DNA of 64,000 nucleotides from Phytophthora sp. 'mugwort' (taxonomy: Eukaryota > Oomycota > Peronosporomycetes > Peronosporales > Peronosporaceae). Numbering within the stretch: position 1 is the stretch's first letter; each line of letters opens with the position of its first letter. The translations under genes were made by a program, and so were the position numbers. Positions 18,768 to 30,139 of the stretch are shown in pieces. The stretch covers positions 2,501 to 66,500 of the forward strand of contig JAUCEF010000025.1 of the NCBI GenBank assembly GCA_033558025.1, read 5' to 3'. Under the pieces are notes generated by a model. It saw only the letters and a program-made list of their open reading frames with translations, ran no database searches and was not told the DNA's origin.

Positions 18768-21212
18768 GCCTGCTACTGGTTAGAAACTTGAGTCTGAACG
18801 GGAGGAGGTGGCAACTTGAGGGCTATCTAGCAAATGGCCGAATGAGGGTTTGCGATGGTGGCTTTTTTAAACGGGCCCGTCTCGACTGACGATGTCTATG
18901 CATACCAGCCGACAAGCTTATTGACATGCTTTCTTTTGTAAGTATTTGATATTGTCTGAGTTTGTATATCGTGATATATTAATATGCATTCTGAGTCCAC
19001 CACCGTGATCCCTGACATATATTATTACTTGAAGCTTGGTAATTTCTGATGATAAAAGTCGGCCAAAGCTAAGCCTTTGATGCGGACAAAGTGCATCCAC
19101 GGGGCGTGCTTTTCCCCATACACTGAGAAAATTATACAACGGAGGCGATGACATGTAATTGTTTGCACCCAGAAGGTGCATCTTTCCATTCAATTTCGGC
19201 GAAATTAGACTCGCGCTTCATAAGATTTAAGGTATTAGTTTATTCCACATTCTCGCCTAAAGTTCAAAAATGTACTACATTAACCGCTTAAACATGATTC
19301 GATCGTATCCTTAATTTATAGTTGAACCCCGCGATGATTTAGATAGCACAGGTCGCTATACCTTTTTTCGATTCGACGTCAACGACAACTGGGAAGATAA
19401 CAACAGCTGTGATACCGTGTTTACTGTGCATTAATCACACGAGAAGGCCACATACGCGGACAAGTCACACAGAAATGACAGCACGCACATCAAGCACGGG
19501 ATCACAGCTGGTCACTTCAGTTCCAGATGAAGTTAAACGAACTAGGATAATGCGGCTCTTAATATAACAGAGTACACTGTACTCATTCTGCCTAGGGGAA
19601 TTGACGTTGTGTGAACCGTAATCTTCATGTGGGATTGCCAGGCTTAACGGATAGCGGAGGAGAGAGCAATGGGTTCTACTGTCCATGCTCTGTAGTACGG
19701 AATCCGCACTGAATATATTTAAATATTAATTAAACTCAGTTACATGTCTTACAACACGCACTTCAAAGTTGCATTGAACCGACACAAAGGTTTAGACACG
19801 GAGAAAAAAACTAACCGACGAGGTGCCAAAACACAGATAATACCAGACATTTGTCCTGGTTGCAAAGCGGCTTGTTAGACGATGCGAATTACAGTGTCTA
19901 CGACAACCAACGAAGATCGTAAAAAGCCATCTACCCTGCCCCTTCTTTTGGAGATCGAGGTGTCGCGAACCGAACTAACGTCTGCATCTTCTCCTATTTT
20001 GTTAAGCCTCCGCACATTTCTTAGCACCCCATACTCAACCCTATATAATCGCCCAGACAGTCCATTGGCAGGCACATGTTCCTTTGGAATTTTCTCCTTA
20101 TCATAGCAGGTTATTAGTCCTCGATTAATTAATCTTCACGACTACAGTCCTCTGTGCTAATGACAACAGGCAACTGTAATCATCTGATCGATGGAATTCT
20201 CTCCTAATAGAGAGCATGCTAGTCCTGCTGTACCATTGTCCTGACCGCACTGAGGGCTAGCTAGGAGATGCCGTATTGTATTATTTATTCTTGGAATTCC
20301 TTCGACCTAAAGACTATTGGAGCCAGCTTTAATTACGAGAGAATTCATATTTTTGGAATTCTTGTGTTTCCCAGCGCTCGCTCGAGATAAAAGTTGCCCG
20401 AAGCACCAAGCGGATTATAGAAGTACAGGGGGGCAAAAGATGAGCCTGTATATGGTGATGCTGACAAGTTCGTACTGCGTAGTGTTGATGGGACACATAT
20501 GGTAGTCCTTTTTTCATCGCGTTTGTTAGTGCATGGCGTGGAAGATACTTTACGAAGGTCCATAAAAAACCGAATACCGGTAACGTACCAGCACAAGCCG
20601 TCCAGCTCGTAATGTTATACTAGTATTCATTTCATCCGAATGATTAACCCACTTTTTGGGATTAACTAGCCACGCAAATAATCAGAAGTATAATAATATT
20701 TCTAACGAGTTCGAGCGCTCGGTCTTTGGGCATTGAATGGCGTCTCTCTCCAGCATGCTTCAGGGTATCACGACGTTTGACGTATTCGAGGTTTCTTTAT
20801 CCTTTACTCCCTCCCCATGTGGACATGGGCCATGTCCAAAAGTTCGTTTACATGGTGTTTTGATTCCGAATTCCGAAGATCAGCGAGCACAAAACACTGG
20901 GGACTAGAAAAGTCTCCTTCACCGGCGCCAGCCACTTTCTACAGCGCTGTGAGTTATAAATGTATCTGCACCAATTTCCCATTATCACTCAAATTTAACT
21001 CTCTGACAGACTGCACCCATTGTCCCTCAAAAACTATTAAATCACGTGTTTTTTTTTGCTAAAATATCCGTGATGCCCCCGTGGATCATGTCACATGTAG
21101 CTAGACCAACAACAGAAAGAGGCAAAAGTAGTACGAAGTGCTGGTATTTCGAAGCACACCTTGCCTCAAATTGTCGTGAACAGATAGAATAAACTGATGG
21201 TGGTACCAGCCT
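18768..21212. other. Long stretch without confident genes
   Basis: AT-rich in places (19200-19330, 19700-19760, 20600-20700). Several short frames exist, none with a recognised motif. One open, coding-like piece on the plus strand at about 20437-20620 reads DEPVYGDADKFVLRSVDGTH and onward to a stop; it may be an exon fragment, but no family was recognised. It also holds the 3' flank of the UTP25 gene. Confidence 0.35.
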
Positions 21213-23645
21213 CTAGCAGAAGAGAAATGTAGGCTTCGCAGTTTTAGCCTGGCACATCCGTTCGGCACGCTTGTTGCCCACAATACGCTGCATCCGCAAC
21301 AAATCTAGTCGCGTGAACAAAGCAATTGAAGACTTGCCGTCCGTACTATCCGCAAAGCCGTCGTTGGGTCCTGCCGTGTCGCTACTCGGCAGCATATTCA
21401 GCATCTCAGCGTAAAAGTCCCCCATGACGGGAAGACCGTACCAGATCAGCTGATGCACACCGCGGATATGGTACTGGTGATAGAAATGGAAACGTTCCGT
21501 GTACAGCATGACGTGACAGTGTCCATGGAAGAAGGACGTACGCGCTCGAGAGACCTGCTTGGTCGTCGTGTACTCGCAACACTGCACACTTCGGATCAAC
21601 TTCTTGTTCATCGTATCGTTAAACAAGTTACGCACGCGCACATAGTCGAAATAGGACGGGATAAAGATCAGCACGTGCTTTCGAGGATGGTCCAACAGCG
21701 GCTCAAACACGTGTTTCTTGAAGTAAGCAAAGCGAAGCTCCACCTCGTCCGCAGCAGTGAGACGTCCACTGTGTTCCAAGTCCACACGTTGGAAAATCTG
21801 CTTGACTTGTGGCACAACTCGAGCAATCGACGCTGAGCCACCGACAGCGTCATACCGACGTACAAACTTAACGAGTCCAGAGAGGTTTCGACACGTTTTG
21901 TTCACCAATGCGTTAAGTGCCGGCTCCACCCCGTGAGCAAAAACGATGGTTTGTCTGAAATACGAGGCCAGGAACGCCAAATTCCACTCACGAACGCGAG
22001 AAAAATCCGCGTTAGGTGCCTCTTTCGGCTCTAGATTCGTAGCACGCAACACAGTACGCAAGTGCTCGAGGTTCTGCATAGTCATGAGACTCGCAGAGTC
22101 AACGATACACACTTCAATTGTCGACAAGAAATCACTCGACAGCTTCACATCAGTGAGAGACTCGGCTTCATCCAATACTGCGACTTCATCTCCAAGCTGC
22201 TGACGAAGTCCAAGAGGCGAAGCAATGATAATATCAGCGTGATGATACTCGCTATAGAACCGAACTGCCTTGCGTGAGAAGGACAGACCCAGTTGGAAGC
22301 AATCGTCATTGTTCCCCTCGTCAAACACACGCTGCCACTCTTTCTTCCCGTCCTCCTTGGACAGTTCTTCATCTTCTTCGTCATCTTTGACATTTCCAAA
22401 CTCGCTGAAAAATCGGTCTTTATTGTGGAAAGTGTCGACATTCGCAGGGAGCAGCTCCAGCAGTTGAGTCACGAAGGCGACAGCGGCACTTCGTAGAGGT
22501 AACAGAACGAGCACACTTGCACGACAGAAACCCTGGTCACGGTACTCTTTATCCTCCTCATCCTGATCATCATTCTTGCCTGATTCACGCCTCTTAATAC
22601 GCTCAGAGTTGCGTGTGACAGTGTCACGAGCCTTCAGAACATGATTCAGTATGTGCATTGCGCTCAATTGACGCAGTGTTACAGTGTTCTCATACGTCTG
22701 TCCAGCGAAAAATACATCAGTATACGCTGACATCTGCTGCGAGAGTGTGCGTTCGATCGATCCCTTGGGGAATACTGTCTCAGTGTCCAATCCGCGTTGC
22801 TTCCACGTCGTCAAGAGCCTTGACCGCACGTACAGCTTTTTCTTGTCTGCAACCTCCGGGGTCGTCACCATACCCGCCAGTCCACTAATCTCACTAGCTC
22901 CATTCCTATACATTACTTCATAGACCTCCTCCTGTAACGTCGGTAACGTCACCTTAGTGAACTTCCTCGTCTGTGCGTCGAACCGCTTGGCATCCTGTTC
23001 CGTCAGCGTACTCAAGAGGTATCGTCGCCGGTACGGGTCCTCCTGCTCTTCTTCTTCCTTCTCCTCCACGTGCTCTTCGTCGTCCTTCTCCATTGCTGCA
23101 AGCTGCTCTTCCTCCTGCTTCTTTTCGTCTTCACTTTCTCCTCCATTCGTCTCTTTATCCTGCTCTTCAGTCATCTCGTCGTTCTCATCCACCACCATCT
23201 CCTCCTCTTCCTCTTCAGCAGGTTCCGCTGGCTTAAACGTGCTCACAAACACGTCAAACAACGAGTCCTTCAGCTCGTCCTCCTCATCGCTGTCACTCTC
23301 CTCACTCGGCGTCTCTCCTTGGGTCTCTTTTTCCTGCTCTCCCAACCCTTTCTGCTCGTTTTTATCCTTGTAGATTGCATTGGCCGTGCGTTGCCGCGTC
23401 TCCTCGTATTGCTCGCGCTGCCACCTCTTCCGCTCGTCCACAGTAGCGAAGAACTTGCGGGTTTTGGTGCGTTCCGAGATCTTCTGCGTCTTCCACTGGC
23501 CCATCATGGATCCATTCCTGCGCGGCTTGACCTCATTCATGCTCGCGACGGTTTCCCGCTTGGCCTTGGGCTCAGCGTCGTCCCATACATTGGCCTTGCG
23601 CTTGCGGCTGCCCTTCTTCTTGCCTCCTGGTTTGCGTGGGCCCAT
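21213..23645 (-). CDS. UTP25: U3 snoRNP / SSU processome protein UTP25 (DIEXF/DEF family)
   Basis: An intact, intronless gene of 810 residues. The start is the ATG at 23645 (MGPRKPGGKKKGSRKRK). UTP25 acts in the nucleolus in early 18S rRNA processing. The first 250 residues are basic, then very acidic (Glu/Asp runs). The conserved helicase-like core follows: ADIIIASPLGLRQQL, DSASLMTMQNLEHL, DFSRVREWNL...YFRQTIVF, HVLIFIPSYFDYVRVRNLF, then YTERFHFYHQYHIRGVHQLI and WYGLPVMGDFYAEMLNML. The usual helicase ATP-binding residues are absent, as is normal for this family. Length is typical. It is the only long undamaged host gene in the window and is flanked by repeats on both sides. Confidence 0.93.
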   Translation of the reverse strand: MGPRKPGGKKKGSRKRKANVWDDAEPKAKRETVASMNEVKPRRNGSMMGQWKTQKISERTKTRKFFATVDERKRWQREQYEETRQRTANAIYKDKNEQKGLGEQEKETQGETPSEESDSDEEDELKDSLFDVFVSTFKPAEPAEEEEEEMVVDENDEMTEEQDKETNGGESEDEKKQEEEQLAAMEKDDEEHVEEKEEEEQEDPYRRRYLLSTLTEQDAKRFDAQTRKFTKVTLPTLQEEVYEVMYRNGASEISGLAGMVTTPEVADKKKLYVRSRLLTTWKQRGLDTETVFPKGSIERTLSQQMSAYTDVFFAGQTYENTVTLRQLSAMHILNHVLKARDTVTRNSERIKRRESGKNDDQDEEDKEYRDQGFCRASVLVLLPLRSAAVAFVTQLLELLPANVDTFHNKDRFFSEFGNVKDDEEDEELSKEDGKKEWQRVFDEGNNDDCFQLGLSFSRKAVRFYSEYHHADIIIASPLGLRQQLGDEVAVLDEAESLTDVKLSSDFLSTIEVCIVDSASLMTMQNLEHLRTVLRATNLEPKEAPNADFSRVREWNLAFLASYFRQTIVFAHGVEPALNALVNKTCRNLSGLVKFVRRYDAVGGSASIARVVPQVKQIFQRVDLEHSGRLTAADEVELRFAYFKKHVFEPLLDHPRKHVLIFIPSYFDYVRVRNLFNDTMNKKLIRSVQCCEYTTTKQVSRARTSFFHGHCHVMLYTERFHFYHQYHIRGVHQLIWYGLPVMGDFYAEMLNMLPSSDTAGPNDGFADSTDGKSSIALFTRLDLLRMQRIVGNKRAERMCQAKTAKPTFLFC

Positions 23646-23848
23646 GCTCGTCAATGACACTCAAGTGACACTGCAGCAACGGCCAAATGGCTGGCTCGAG
23701 GGAAAGGCACAATCTGATTGAATGAAATGGAGTTTCATCCAATTAGAAGAAGGTGTGTGACATACATAGGCGACTTATTTTAGGGTCGCACCCCTTTATG
23801 GAACATGGCTACATTTGTGACACATTGAGAAGGTCGGAGCTTTTGTAG

Positions 23849-25110
23849 TTGGGAACGATGGCAGCGGAGGCAAGGGAAATTGCGCGGTGTATGCGTGACG
23901 AGGAGGATCAGCAGAGGCAGGCCGCGCGGTTTCAGGCGCCGGACGGGAAGATGCCGAGAATTGGGCACTGCAATCTGTCGCGAGCGTCCTCCAACGAGTG
24001 CAATAAACTCCGGGCGATGAGTACGAAGTTGGCGGACTGCTGAAGTAAAACGGGGCGGATCTTAGAGCTGACGATTGAATATTGTACTCCATAATGGTAT
24101 TGCCAGAGTGAGTGTGATGGCGCTGGTACGTCAGCTGGAGCGACTGCCAAGAGAGGCACGAGTACACCAGCTTGTGCGTCTGTTGCTCGAGACACGAGAG
24201 GAGTCGATCCTCAAGCAGGCTGTGCTAGGGATTTGGGCCAAACTTGTTGCGGAAAATAGTACCAAGAGTACACTGGGGACCGGTCAAAGAGCTAGATCGA
24301 AAAGTGCAGCCAGCATTCCCATTATTCGGAGTCGATTACTTGAGGTGCTTTGCGCGCTTTCTTGGGTATCTTTTTTGCAGAGCAGCTGCTTCTTTTAAAT
24401 GTCATAGTCAAAGCGGAAGCAAGCAGAGTGTGACCTCAAGTTGCTGCAGAACCGAATTGTTTTGCTACAGGTAAATGATCCAGATCATTCATCCAACTTT
24501 GACAGTAGCATCTGACAATTTTTGTCTTCTCATTTTGTTTTCAGCACGAGGAGTCAAAAGCTTGGAAAAAATTGTGCAAACGAAAGATCGTGCACAAAAA
24601 ATCCTAGAATTGTGTTTAGCAATTATGCAGCGTCAAGAGGAGAAGTCAATGCACCAAGTCGAGCGGGAACGAAAGTCTCGATCAGCACAAAAGAAGCAAC
24701 ACAGTCTCAAAAAGGAGTCGGTGATTAAGAAAATACACGCTGCTATCCAAGTTATCTCCAAGAAATACCAAGATGTAGAACAGGTGAAGACGGAGAGCAA
24801 ACGACTGAAGGCTGAGCGGGAGCGGTTGCAGTTGTTACAAGTGGAACGCGCAAGAGCAAAGCGACAGACAATTCGGCGACAAGAAGATGCGTTGAAAAAT
24901 AAAAGCTGCTCGAGCGTCAACAAGTAGACGAAGAAGCAGCGCTGCGGTTGATGATGAAAGCTATTGCTGAAGAGCGGCAGATTCAAGAACACCGCAAAAA
25001 AGTGCAAGAAATGGAGGAAGCGGAGCGTGCCTTGATTCAAAGACTGCAAGGTACGTGCTTCCAAGTTTGCCACTGAAATGGCCCCGAAGCTATGTGCTGC
25101 TATTAATGAG
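23849..25110 (+). pseudogene. Degenerate coiled-coil gene with at least one intron
   Basis: Several plus-strand pieces look coding but fall in different frames. An early piece (from the ATG at 23849) reads MAAEAREIARCMRDEEDQQR; another (24075 on) has LVRQLERLPREARVHQLVRL. After a short intron, a long charged coiled-coil follows (LKAERERLQLLQVERARAKR; EEERQIQEHRKKVQEMEEAE-like). Near the end the frame changes again (KVRASKFATEMAPKLCAAIN then a stop). The gene lies divergently from UTP25, about 200 bp away, so the two may once have shared a promoter region. The family was not recognised. Multiple frame changes suggest a pseudogene, though further unrecognised introns are possible. Confidence 0.45.
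24471..24544 (+). other. Probable 74-bp intron
   Basis: Donor CTACAG|GTAAAT and acceptor TTTTGTTTTCAG|CACGAG. The length is typical of oomycete introns. Removing it joins KLLQNRIVLLQ to HEESKAWKKLCK, both coding-like, in one frame. Confidence 0.6.
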
Positions 25111-25240
25111 CTGATGTAAATAAAAAGTACGATGATTAGTTCGAGTTGGTTTGAACCCAGTCCAATTCTTCTACGGTTTTCGATCTCCATGAGTGTCCAT
25201 GTAAAGACTCAGACATTGATGGTGCCCACGATTATGTCTC

Positions 25241-25447
25241 TTAGTTTGACAATGATGGGCCTAGTTCCACTGTGCCTGCGTATCCACAAGGACATGAAAT
25301 ATCGTGGTGAAGTCGGGCTTCGAAAATGTTACACATCATTCCCTCAGCCATTTCAACATTTGACACCACTATAGAATGTTTAAGACAACGAGATTTCGAT
25401 GGAGCCTTGCTGCAAACATTTCCATTTTTCAGGATGAACTTACACAT
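25241..25447 (-). CDS. Small Cys/His-rich ORF, possible zinc finger
   Basis: A 68-codon frame from ATG at 25447. It begins MCKFILKNGNVCSKAPSKSR and continues CLKH, giving a C-x9-C-x8-C-x2-H pattern; a second Cys cluster (CPCGYAG) lies near the C-terminus. Small proteins starting with a C...G..C...C..H finger are common in large DNA viruses, but the motif is short and this could be a chance frame. Confidence 0.35.
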   Translation of the reverse strand: MCKFILKNGNVCSKAPSKSRCLKHSIVVSNVEMAEGMMCNIFEARLHHDISCPCGYAGTVELGPSLSN

Positions 25448-25659
25448 TCTGGTGGAGCTATGTGAATATATACTTAGTACTTACCCTTCAGGATCAACTG
25501 AATTTTATATTTGCTTTATATAATCTCCTCGACAGATTGTGGGGTTGCATGTGATGCTTCGAATCGCTCTTTACGTTCTCAGGTGGTCGAGAGGTCGCGT
25601 GGTCAAACCCAACGACTGTCTCTTCTAAGGAGACGAGAGCATTTAAAATTACCTTCTAA

Positions 25660-25805
25660 AGTGATGGTGTTTTCTTACGTTCTAAGGTGGTCGAGAGGCT
25701 GCGTCGTCAAAGTCGTTGCATTGCATTAGAAACGGTTAGCCCTACTCTCATTGTAAAAAAATGCTAAGAAAAAAAACTGCCGGCGTAATGTGCCAGCTCC
25801 CATTA
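25660..25805. repeat. Third copy of the 14931/15894 inverted-repeat sequence
   Basis: ATTAGAAACGGTTAGCCCTA and the following AATGCTAAGAAAAAAAACTG closely match the right TIR of the MFS-carrying element (reverse complement of 15717-15780), including the CCAGCTC end. No inverted partner is seen to its right, so it is a solo or broken end. Upstream, GTTCT.AGGTGGTCGAGAGG is repeated at about 25577 and 25680. Confidence 0.55.
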
Positions 25806-26347
25806 CTTATATGCACGTCAATGAGCTTGTTGAAGATGGGCATGAGTAGAGCGAGACGATGCAGAACTGCACGAGGAAGCTGGCGAAGAAGAGGTACTAT
25901 TGCGTATAGTACATATACGGCTGGGAGAAGTAGTGGTTGTTGCCGAGGTAGATGATGATGAGGCACTCCTCGGCCGCGTCCTGCTCGGCTGTGCGGTTCT
26001 TGGGTGGGACGGTCCATGGCCGACGATCTCGTCCTGCGTGGACCGTAGACACGTCTTCTTGGAGGTCGTCGAGTCGACGGTGACAGGATCTCCCACTCCC
26101 ATAGGTGGCGGTGGCGGTGGCGGAGCTTGGTTGGGGGGGGGGGGGGGGGGTGACTTGTGGGGGAGCGAGCCAATTGAAGAATGAACAGTTTGGCCGGTGG
26201 CTGTTCAAGGACAGTCCAATCTTAGGACTAAAAAGGTTGGTGCGCCAAAATCGCCGCGTCGCACTTTAGTTGAAAACTTACGTTTTGTATTGAATGTCAC
26301 ATACCACAATTTACCCTAGCCCTTTCGAAAACCGATGGCTGGAAAAA
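25806..26347. other. Degenerate minus-strand coding-like segment with a G18 tract
   Basis: On the minus strand, Pro/Thr/Ser-rich sequence (MGVGDPVTVDSTTSKKTCLR) leads in another frame into a hydrophobic stretch (EECLIIIYLGNNHYFSQPYM, then FASFLVQFCIVSLY), suggesting a membrane or secreted protein remnant. An 18-G homopolymer at 26133-26150 precedes it. The family was not recognised, and frames change repeatedly. Confidence 0.35.
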
Positions 26348-26529
26348 CTGCACAGAATCAATACCGGTATAAACCGGTTATCGTGCAGACGACATGTTGT
26401 AGGATGTAGACAAACGGCTGCCGGGTTGCACCCAAATGAATGGCTACGCGTGTGCGTTGCACGGCACAGTGCAATGGTTTAGCACCGAGCTCGTGCCACT
26501 AGCAGCTCCACTGTACAAGTTACATTGCC

Positions 26530-26805
26530 ATGGAGAGACCTCAAGTTCACGAAATACCACCACCACCCCAAGGCGAGGGCACATCCCACGACAGAGCTGA
26601 AGCTGCCTTGCATGCTTGGACATTGAGCCACGGACTCAACGTATCGTGCCGCCGCGTCCGGTACACTAATGGACCCGAGCGTCAAGTATGGGCTCGAAAC
26701 TACGAGTGTGACCCTACCGGGGTACTGCGCCTTGACAGCTTGAATGTCACTGGTTCGGAAATCCATGTGCGGGGCCTGTTGCTCCCTCCCACGACGGGAA
26801 TGTAG
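26530..26805 (+). CDS. FAR1/MULE-like N-terminal DNA-binding domain, 91 residues
   Basis: An intact frame from ATG at 26530. AEAALHAWTLSHGLNVSCRR followed by RVRYTNGPERQVWARNYECD and PTG matches the layout of the WRKY-GCM1-like zinc domain that opens FAR1 proteins and many oomycete Mutator-like transposases (ALxxWAxxxGFxVSxxRS...C...G). The catalytic DDE region is missing. It lies inside a pair of 23-bp inverted repeats. The call rests on pattern resemblance only. Confidence 0.45.
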   Translation: MERPQVHEIPPPPQGEGTSHDRAEAALHAWTLSHGLNVSCRRVRYTNGPERQVWARNYECDPTGVLRLDSLNVTGSEIHVRGLLLPPTTGM

Positions 26806-27135
26806 GAAGGAGTAGACCTGCGGGTTAAATCCAGGATCAATTGCAGTCATTGCGGCTGCCAAGGTGGCGTGGAGTTTCTCTAGCGGCTTTGCCAGCGTTC
26901 AGTGGTGAGATTGGCTTCGAAAGGGGTCATCTGTCTCTCTCCCACCTCCCGAAAGACACTTACGTAGCGCGACCGCATTGCCAGCTTGAGCAGGGCAGTG
27001 ATGTCGGACTTGCTGATCCCGAGACGCAGGATGAGCCATATGGAGGGAGTGTAGCTGGTGTCTGAGTGGGTGCCATTCCAAGACTGGCAGACTTGAGGTT
27101 CGAGGCAATGTTGCGCTTGTGGGGGCACAAACCTT

Positions 27136-27195
27136 TGCATCACTAACAGCTGGGATGTATCAGTAACGGCTGAGATGCATCACTAACGCAGTGCT
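27136..27195. repeat. 20-bp tandem repeat, three copies
   Basis: Three units of TGYATCASTAACRGCTGRGA-like sequence, the last diverging at its end. They sit at the right border of the short TIR element. Confidence 0.65.
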
Positions 27196-27365
27196 AAATA
27201 CCGGTATTGATTCAGTGCACGTTTTGTGTGAGGGTCCCCGCTACGACGGCCCTCATTTTGTTTCCCACCGATGACATCGCGGTCTTGGGCTTTGCTTCGC
27301 AAAGGCAGTCGCTGCGCTCGTGCGAAGAAACTATTCTAAGTTCGGATCGCTACAGTGCTCGGCTT

Positions 27366-30139
27366 GTAGGTCCGCAGAGGACCGTAATTCAGATTGTCCA
27401 CGTCGCTTGTTGGTAGAATTTCGGCAACCTGGCTTCGGTGTTTGGCTCACCAACTACAACTACTAACAGGTCCGCAGGGGACCTATTACTTCCACAGTAC
27501 CGTGAAGACCAGAAGGGAATAGTTTGGCTTCGTCAGTTGCACTTCTTTCTCTATTTTGCAATCTTTGTGAAGCACGACAATGGATATACTCGACCTACTG
27601 AACGACGACGGTGGCTCTGCTGAATGGGAGTTTGAGGACTCCGACGTAGACGATGAGGAGAATAATGAAAACGAAGCAGCAACTGCAGAAGACGGGGTCG
27701 ACAGAAGCCGACAGTGACGATGCGTCTGTGGCTGCAGAGACGATGGCACACGCTTAGCGGACGCTAACGGAAAATGCCTACGTGGATGGAATCATTCGAG
27801 AGAGCGGGCTTCATATTATTTGTGACAGAGAAGTCAATCTAGCCTACAAGGAGCGCGGCAAACTAGGATTGTTCTCTCTCTTTTTGACCCGGGAATACCG
27901 AGACTCCTTGTACAGCTAGACGAACGCAATGCTCAAGGACAAGGGCAAGGATGAGGCTACGTTGTTCGAGATCGATGCATATATCGGCTTAGAAATTGAT
28001 ACGAGTACCATTCCACTAACCGGAGATCAAAGAGCTTTGGTCTCAAAAGTTTTTTCTAGGTTAGCCCGACTTCACTAAAACGATAACCCGAAATCGATTC
28101 GAAAGTATCCGAGCGCGCTTCCAGGTGCATTCCCCAGGAAGCGTGTCCGTGTTGCGCCGAGAGCAGGGCCCACTGTGGCACAGCAGGCACTTGCTGGCCC
28201 AGTGCAACAGAAATTCGCTGCTATTGCTGTGCATGTGGGTGCCATAAGCTTTGACGAGATCAATGTGCGCACAAAGGCTTGTCCCGGTGCGAAAAAAAGA
28301 CATTCATGCAATCGAAGCAAGACAAATAGGCATCCGATTTTACGTCGTAGTTGGATGGCAGAGTCTGTATGCCTACTCGATTTGGGGCAATGGGTCCGGA
28401 AATCAGACGCGAACTGTACCCGTGGAGCGCTATGTAGACGTGTTTCCGGCGTTGCGCGCGGCAATATTGAGGGCTCTAGAGCGAGATGACATCTCTGCGA
28501 AGCGAAACGATGTTAGCGCTTTGTGGGTAGCAATGTGGCCACGTCACAAAGACATTTCCAGCCCCAGTTCTCGCCGACGACTTGTGTGCGATAATTTCTA
28601 TACGATACAGAACTTGGCTAAGCCACTGCTTGCATGTACAGACGGTGAGATGAAGATGCAGGGCAAATGGATTAGCCTCGCACAGATGCAGCAAAAGCTC
28701 GAATGGATGCTGCTCCGCGCGGGTCGTGGGAACTAGTCGCAGCAATTAATGCCCCGACTGGCTGGGAGAAACTTCAGGAAGCGCACAAACGCGCTCAGAA
28801 AAAACTTCCACCGCACCTTCAGACTGCTTATGTCCCATCGATGACAATTGCTCACAATGCTGGATACGTCATATTCCGCGACAAACTCACTGTCGTATTC
28901 TATACAAACAATCTTCTGGTACCCCATCGCAGCGCGTCCTTCAAGGTGATTCTCCAGAAGCTATTTGGCTGTGCAATGGTCTTGCACCGTTGCGCCGTTG
29001 GACAGGCGATCAAGTCAGATCCAAATCCTTGGCACCGACAGATTTTTCAGGTACCCGCGGTTGTGGCGGCCTATAACCTGTTAATGAATGGAGTGGACAG
29101 AGTGGATCAGTTGCGAACCACTAACCCGATCCGACGAAAAGAAAAGCGATTGTCAATGTGTATCCTTACCTGGGCAATTGATTGGCCTATTAAACACTTT
29201 CGCGCTCTTCAGAAAGGTGGCAGAACATCACGCATCACGCTGCGTGAATTCAAGCGTCGTGTAGCAGAGAAATTGACAGACGTCCAGCGCGCCCGACTGG
29301 AGAAAAAAAAACTCTGAGGGCAACCTGCACCAACAGAACCACTGAACCAACTATTAGGAGCTGATGACAGCTTGCATGCTATCACACCAAAGTCAAGGCT
29401 GAATATAACGGGGAAACTCACGTGTTATTTATGCTCGCTGAGAGGCTTCTCGAAGGAAGCCTTATTTGGTTGCACAGGCTATCACCACGGGTTCCACGTT
29501 CCATTTCACTGCATTTCACTATCGGGATGCACTTACATCGACCTCGCTCACTGTCCGATCAGCTCTCGACGCCGTGTGCGCTGCAGCTTCTGGAGATGCC
29601 GCAGCACAAACGCGGCTAAAGAAGAACAAGACTGTCACATACCTCGATCAGTTAGAGCTACCATAGGTGCATGATATCAGAGAGAATACAATACCTAATG
29701 GTGTCATTCAGGTGGTGAATCTGCTTCTCCACACACAGCGGCACGACAACCTCCGTCTCCTTGAAAAGCGAGCTATGCTTCAGGTAGAAATAGAGCTGCA
29801 AAAGAGAGCGCTTGATGTGCCGCGGGGTGCGCCGCTTGTGTGTGGACGTCAGCATCCGGAGCCTGCTGCCGACCCGATGATCTCCTTGCTGTACTGCTGC
29901 CACTCGCAGGGCGCATCGCCGCAGTCGCTGCACACTTGCGGGGAGAGATCGCTCCGCGGCATGCGCTCTGTTTCGGAATTTCAAACTGAGGGCAGTACCG
30001 TGAGGCGCATCGGGATCGCTACGTGGCCACCAACGCTCACATGATAGGTCGATAAATATGAAATGCTGCCGCTCTCATCGGTTCCAAATTATAGGTCTGC
30101 AGCGGACCTGCAAAGCATGTCTGGTAGTGAAGGGGTTAA
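27366..30139 (+). mobile_element. PiggyBac-like element
   Basis: The transposase relic is flanked by subterminal palindromes of the type AGGTCCGCRGNGGACCT, at 27366-27381 and 27471-27487 on the left and 30092-30108 on the right. On the right, read inward from the end, the sequence starts TTAA (30136-30139) followed by CCCC, as in PiggyBac ends. A matching left terminus with TTAA was not located, so the left border is approximate. Confidence 0.6.
27580..29550 (+). pseudogene. PiggyBac-like (DDE_Tnp_1_7) transposase, multiply disrupted
   Basis: Begins MDILDLLNDDGGSAEWEFED, an acidic N-terminus usual for the family. Pieces in all three frames follow. The core includes a FDE box near 28251 (first catalytic Asp), IGIRFYVVVGWQSLYAYSIW, RRRLVCDNFYTIQNLAK near 28580 (second Asp) and YNLLMNGVDRVDQLR near 29085 (third Asp region). 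A C-terminal Cys-rich finger (CYLCSLRGF...FGCTGY) follows after a stop at about 29317. The last 600 bp are the best preserved. At least four frame changes and several stops make it inactive. Confidence 0.8.

Larger units (their letters stand above)
26348..27220. mobile_element. Short TIR element carrying a MULE/FAR1-like DNA-binding domain
   Basis: 26348-26370 and the reverse complement of 27198-27220 match at 20-21 of 23 bases (core GAATCAATACCGGTAT). The 873-bp interval contains one domain-like ORF. A trio of 20-bp tandem repeats lies just inside the right end (27136-27195). No clean target-site duplication was found. Confidence 0.5.

Noticed and set aside
23070..23657. Long plus-strand frame (195 codons) opposite UTP25
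   Set aside because: The Leu/Ser-rich product mirrors the acidic runs of UTP25 on the other strand, and the UTP25 frame has clear family motifs.
24633..25190. Long minus-strand frame (185 codons) opposite the coiled-coil gene
   Set aside because: It is the antisense shadow of the Lys/Glu/Arg-rich coding strand, giving the Phe/Leu/Cys/Ser composition expected of such shadows.
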